From Neisseria sp. MVDL19-042950 (GTDB taxonomy: Bacteria; Pseudomonadota; Gammaproteobacteria; Burkholderiales; Neisseriaceae), in NCBI RefSeq assembly GCF_030504625.1, contig NZ_JAUKWH010000007.1:62001-126000 (forward strand): a stretch of 64,000 bases of DNA. The letters run 5' to 3'. The stretch's first letter is position 1. Each line of letters begins with the position of its first letter. Made by a program: the position numbers and the translations under genes. Shown here piece by piece: positions 60,872-64,000 of this stretch. A model generated the notes under the pieces. The model had not been told where the DNA came from and ran no database searches. It saw only the letters and a list, made by a program, of their open reading frames with translations.

Positions 60872-62065
60872 ATGTTTTTCGATAAAATCGAAGCTGCGCC
60901 GGCCGATCCGATTTTAGGCTTGGGTGAAGCATTTAAAGCAGAAACCCGCGGGAATAAAGTCAATCTGGGTATCGGCGTTTACAAAGACGCAAAAGGCCAA
61001 ACCCCGATTGTGAAAGCTGTGAAAGAGGCTGAGAAACGCCTGCTGGAAACCGAAAACACCAAAAACTATTTAACCATCGACGGCGTGGCCGAATACAACG
61101 CCCAAACGCAAAAGCTGCTGTTCGGTGCGGACAGTGAAATCATTGCCTCCAAACGTGTGAAAACCGCTCAGAGTTTGGGCGGCACGGGCGCGTTGCGTGT
61201 GGCCGCCGAGTTTGTCAAACGCCAAACCAACGCCAAAAACGTATGGATTTCCGCCCCCACTTGGCCGAACCACAACGCTATTTTCAAAGCCGTGGGCATC
61301 AATATCCGCGATTACCGTTATTACGATAAAACCACGCACGGTTTGGATTGGGACGGTTTGGTTGCAGATTTGAGCCAAGCCGAAGAAGGCGACGTGGTGT
61401 TGCTGCACGGCTGCTGCCACAATCCTACCGGTATCGATCCCACCCCCGAACAGTGGGAAACTTTGGCGAAAATGTCCGCCGAAAAAGGTTGGCTGCCGTT
61501 GTTTGACTTTGCTTATCAAGGCTTTGCCAATGGTTTGGAAGAAGATGCTTACGGTTTGCGTGCCTTTGCCAAGCTGAATAAAGAATTGTTGGTGGCCAGC
61601 TCTTATTCTAAAAACTTCGGCATGTATAACGAGCGTGTGGGAGCATTTACCGTGGTGGCGGCCGACGAAGAAACCGCCAACCGTGCCTTCAGCCAAGTAA
61701 AAACCATTATCCGCACGTTGTATTCCAACCCTGCTTCCCACGGCGGCGCAACCGTTGCGCTGGTGTTGAAAGACGAAGCCCTGAAAGCGCAATGGATTGC
61801 CGAACTGGACGAAATGCGCGCCCGTATCAAAGAGATGCGTCAGAAATTTGTGGAGTTGCTGAAAGAATATGGCGCGCAACAGGATTTCAGCTTTATCGTG
61901 AAACAAAACGGCATGTTCTCGTTTTCAGGTTTAAGCCCCGAACAGGTTGACCGCCTGAAAGACGAATTTGCCATCTATGCAGTGCGTTCCGGCCGCATCA
62001 ATGTGGCGGGCATTACGGAAGACAATATCCGTTACTTATGCGAAAGCATCGTGAAAGTGCTGTAA
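60872..62065 (+). CDS. Aspartate/aromatic aminotransferase
   Basis: A 397-residue class I PLP aminotransferase of the E. coli AspC/TyrB subgroup (Ia-alpha). The PLP lysine is Lys247 in [53 protein letters not shown] and the C-terminal [19 protein letters not shown] (substrate Arg) motifs are complete. It interconverts aspartate/oxaloacetate and possibly aromatic amino acids; aspC and tyrB cannot be told apart by eye, so I give no symbol. AAGG precedes the ATG at 60872. Confidence 0.93.
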   Translation: MFFDKIEAAPADPILGLGEAFKAETRGNKVNLGIGVYKDAKGQTPIVKAVKEAEKRLLETENTKNYLTIDGVAEYNAQTQKLLFGADSEIIASKRVKTAQSLGGTGALRVAAEFVKRQTNAKNVWISAPTWPNHNAIFKAVGINIRDYRYYDKTTHGLDWDGLVADLSQAEEGDVVLLHGCCHNPTGIDPTPEQWETLAKMSAEKGWLPLFDFAYQGFANGLEEDAYGLRAFAKLNKELLVASSYSKNFGMYNERVGAFTVVAADEETANRAFSQVKTIIRTLYSNPASHGGATVALVLKDEALKAQWIAELDEMRARIKEMRQKFVELLKEYGAQQDFSFIVKQNGMFSFSGLSPEQVDRLKDEFAIYAVRSGRINVAGITEDNIRYLCESIVKVL

Positions 62066-62081
62066 CCGTTTTTAATCTTCG

Positions 62082-62141
62082 GAGGCCGTCTGAAAACGAG
62101 CTTTGCGGGTTTCGCTAAAATCTTTTTCAGACGGCCTTTTT
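62082..62141 (+). terminator. DUS-pair terminator after the aminotransferase gene
   Basis: AGGCCGTCTGAAAA and TTTTTCAGACGGCC flank a loop with a weaker inner stem; a T-run follows. Confidence 0.75.
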
Positions 62142-62184
62142 GAGTTTTAAACGGTTGCAAATCTTTGCCGGACATGCCGTCCGT

Positions 62185-62216
62185 AAAAAAGCCTGATCGG
62201 ATGATCAGGCTTTTTT
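62185..62216. terminator. Bidirectional intrinsic terminator
   Basis: AAAAAAGCCTGATC pairs with GATCAGGCTTTTTT, strong in both directions, between convergent genes. Confidence 0.92.
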
Positions 62217-62244
62217 ACGGCGGTGTTTTAACGCAATTGCCGTA

Positions 62245-63021
62245 TTACTGTTTGGCAAAATATTTGTCGTAGATTTTGTCGTATTCGCCGCTTTCACGTA
62301 CTTTTTTCAACGCTTCATTCAACATGGTTTGGGTGGCGGTATCGCCTTTGCGGACAGCCAAGCCGTAGTGTTCCACTTCAAAGTCGGGCACGGCGACCAT
62401 GCTGAAACCTTTATCGCTGTTGTTTTTGATGTAGTTGCCGATTACCGCGCTGTCGCTGATTACTGCGTCCAAACCGCCGTTTTCGAGCTCTTTCACCACC
62501 AGCGGCAGGGTTTCGTAGCGGGAAATTTTCGAGTTGTTGCTACCCAAGATTTTGGAAGCGGCAAAATCGCCGGTTTGGCCGGTTACCACGCCCACTTTCT
62601 TCACTTGTTTCAAATCTTCCACCGAGTTGATGTCTTTGCCTTTAGGTACCAGAATCACTTGGGTGATTTCGAAATAAGGTTCCGAAAAATCCATGGTTTG
62701 TTTGCGTTCGTCGGTAATGGTAACGGCGGAAGCCAGAATATCGGCATCGCCGTTGGAGAGGCCGGGAAAGAGGCTGTCCCACGGCTGGTGTTTGTATTCC
62801 ACTTTGAAGTTGCCGGCTTTGGCCAGAGCGTTTACGAGATCGACATCGAAGCCTTCGATATTGTTGGCGGAATCCATCGATTCGAACGGGGCGAACTCGG
62901 CATTCATGGCAACGCGGTACACTTTGTCGGTATTGGCAGCGGTTTCTCCTTTGCCGCCGCAGGCTCCCAAGGCTAGGGCGGAGCAGGCTACGGCAGCGGC
63001 AATCCATTTTTTCATGTTCAT
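62245..63021 (-). CDS. Amino-acid ABC transporter substrate-binding lipoprotein
   Basis: A 258-residue family 3 solute-binding protein (GlnH/ArtJ type) tethered as a lipoprotein: signal peptide with lipobox LGAC (Cys21). The mature part shows the family pattern YRVAMNAEFAPFESMD, IEGFDVDLVNALAK, WDSLFPGLSNGDADIL and VGVVTGQTGDFAA; the bound amino acid contacts an Arg or Asp that cannot be fixed by eye, so specificity is open. AGGAAC lies upstream of the ATG at 63021; 63015 is also possible. Permease and ATPase genes are not adjacent. Confidence 0.87.
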   Translation of the reverse strand: MNMKKWIAAAVACSALALGACGGKGETAANTDKVYRVAMNAEFAPFESMDSANNIEGFDVDLVNALAKAGNFKVEYKHQPWDSLFPGLSNGDADILASAVTITDERKQTMDFSEPYFEITQVILVPKGKDINSVEDLKQVKKVGVVTGQTGDFAASKILGSNNSKISRYETLPLVVKELENGGLDAVISDSAVIGNYIKNNSDKGFSMVAVPDFEVEHYGLAVRKGDTATQTMLNEALKKVRESGEYDKIYDKYFAKQ

Positions 63022-63101
63022 TTGGTTGTTCCTGAAAGAGACGAAGACAACCCATTCTAGCATGACTTAACACAAACACACATTTTTATTCCCGACGGCG
63101 G

Positions 63102-63353
63102 TTAACGCTCTTTTTCGCGGAAAAATGCGTAGGTTACATCGTGGAAAAGATCGGTGTGCGGGCTGTCTTCGTAGGTCAGTTCCGCCAGCGCATCTTCAAA
63201 AGCCAGCTGCACCGATTCGACAACGTCTTCGGCAAGGTCGGCGGGCAGGGCGCGGATCATGCCTTTAAAGGCCGTTGCAAGCACATGGTTTTGCATGCGC
63301 AGCACATCGTTGGCTTCTTCAAGATAATCCAATCGTTGTTCGATGCTGTTCAT
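63102..63353 (-). CDS. Small coiled-coil protein, unknown function
   Basis: I do not recognise this 83-residue acidic protein. The N-terminal half (MNSIEQRLDYLEEANDVLRMQNHVL) has heptad-like leucines for a short coiled coil, and the C-terminal half is acidic with a final FFREKER. AAGGAAAAATA precedes the ATG at 63353, a good binding site, and codon use looks like that of the neighbours. It is upstream of the amino-acid-binding lipoprotein gene on the same strand, 81 bases away, so co-transcription is possible. Confidence 0.65.
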   Translation of the reverse strand: MNSIEQRLDYLEEANDVLRMQNHVLATAFKGMIRALPADLAEDVVESVQLAFEDALAELTYEDSPHTDLFHDVTYAFFREKER

Positions 63354-63533
63354 TATTTTTCCTTAATAATCTGTTAGAATGCGGGCATTATATAGCAGAT
63401 TCGGTTTACGATAGCGGCGCGAGCACCGTTTCAGACGGCCTCTTAGCACCAACCGTAATTTAAAACTATCGAAAGCAGAAACAGGCGGCGGGAGAAGGCC
63501 GCCTATTTGACATACTGAAACGAGAGCAACCAT
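63354..63533. other. Divergent intergenic region with a small hairpin
   Basis: Contains one DUS near 63430-63441 and a hairpin AGGCGGC (63483-63489) / GCCGCCT (63498-63504). The promoter of the last gene should lie here. Confidence 0.45.
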
Positions 63534-64000
63534 ATGAATATCAAACGCCCGACCTCAGGAAACATAACAGACAACCAAACAGCCTCGGACGAATTCGACT
63601 GGGAACGCGGCTTGGAGCAGTTGCGTGAAAAGCGGCAGCAGGGGCAGCCCAATACCGCTTCCATACAGTCTGCCCGCCAAACGCAGACACAGCAGCCTAC
63701 CGAAGTGCAGTTGCAGGCCAGAGAAGCGGAGAAGGTGCTGCGGGAATATCTCAAACAGTGGCAGAAAGAGCATAACGACCCGCTTTCAGACACCATCACG
63801 GCGGAAACCGACACTACGGTTTTGTTGCAGGAAGACTGGTTGGCCGCACAAACGGCATTGCAAACCGCCGTGAGCGACGACAAAGTGCAGCGTACCCGCA
63901 ATGTATGGTTGAACCCGAAGCGCCAAACCGTTGAATTCGTCGACCCGCGTCCCGCGGCGGAGCAGCAAGAGAAGTATGTGGATGAAACGGCGGAAGAGGC
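63534..64000 (+). CDS. Unrecognised Gln-rich hydrophilic protein, N-terminal part (cut by window edge)
   Basis: An open frame runs from the ATG at 63534 to the window edge without a stop (155 codons). I do not recognise the product. It is very hydrophilic, rich in Gln, Glu, Thr and Arg, with no signal peptide or membrane helix in this part. The segment around residues 60-80 (LQAREAEKVLREYLKQWQKEH) is probably helical and could be a coiled coil. GAGAG lies upstream of the ATG. Its function cannot be guessed without the remainder. Confidence 0.65.
   Translation, partial: MNIKRPTSGNITDNQTASDEFDWERGLEQLREKRQQGQPNTASIQSARQTQTQQPTEVQLQAREAEKVLREYLKQWQKEHNDPLSDTITAETDTTVLLQEDWLAAQTALQTAVSDDKVQRTRNVWLNPKRQTVEFVDPRPAAEQQEKYVDETAEE

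Noticed and set aside
63507..63512. TTGACA before the last gene as its -35 box
   Set aside because: A -10 box at correct spacing would fall on the start codon and no suitable sequence is there.

Overview
The window looks like a Neisseria (Neisseriaceae, Betaproteobacteria) chromosome. The 12-mer AGGCCGTCTGAA (the AG form of the Neisseria DNA uptake sequence, DUS) and its reverse complement occur dozens of times, as single copies, as inverted pairs acting as terminators, and inside coding sequences. Gene content and order (TPR protein-lolB-ispE-tRNA-prs-rplY; thrS-infC-rpmI-rplT-pheS-pheT-ihfA; rimP-nusA-infB) also fit. Nearly all genes are intact chromosomal housekeeping genes. I see no complete insertion sequence, prophage, CRISPR array or rRNA operon.

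Layout. 0-4.2 kb: 3' end of adhE, a 52-residue membrane protein, rbsK and parE. 4.2-7.4 kb: an AT-rich insert-like segment with one large gene, a gingipain-like (family C25) cysteine peptidase with propeptide, Cys/His dyad and a polybasic tail but no signal peptide. This is the most unusual item here. 7.5-11.8 kb: GST, WYL regulator, rppH, a polyamine-binding lipoprotein and a CoA-type Nudix hydrolase. 12-17.6 kb: secreted TPR protein, lolB, ispE, tRNA-Gln, prs, rplY. 17.7-31.6 kb: rarA, a small lipoprotein, thrC, a kinase-fold protein, msbA, fpr, a TatD nuclease, a UbiH-type monooxygenase, dacC, ilvA, tgt. 31.7-40.9 kb: tRNA-Val, thrS, infC (AUC start), rpmI, rplT, pheS, pheT, ihfA, a MerR-like protein, tRNA-Pro, prfA. 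41-49 kb: thiC with a TPP riboswitch, hemA, an AlgZ-like orphan sensor kinase divergent from argH, a DUF2478 protein, serC. 49.5-64 kb: rimP-nusA-infB, zur plus a G3E GTPase, a DUF1508 protein, ybeY-corC, hemC, a short MITE-like element, a CDF cation exporter, gph, an aspartate-type aminotransferase, an amino-acid-binding lipoprotein, a small coiled-coil protein and the start of an unrecognised gene at the right edge.

Functional themes are translation (three tRNAs, initiation factors IF2 and IF3, three ribosomal proteins, two synthetases, RF1, rimP/nusA), amino-acid and cofactor synthesis (Thr, Ile, Arg, Ser, thiamine, haem, ubiquinone, isoprenoid), envelope building (lolB, msbA, dacC) and metal homeostasis (zur/G3E GTPase, CDF exporter, CorC). 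Several leaders carry visible control structures: the thiC TPP riboswitch with an SD-masking hairpin, a terminator-like hairpin ahead of rimP-nusA-infB, and another ahead of thrS.
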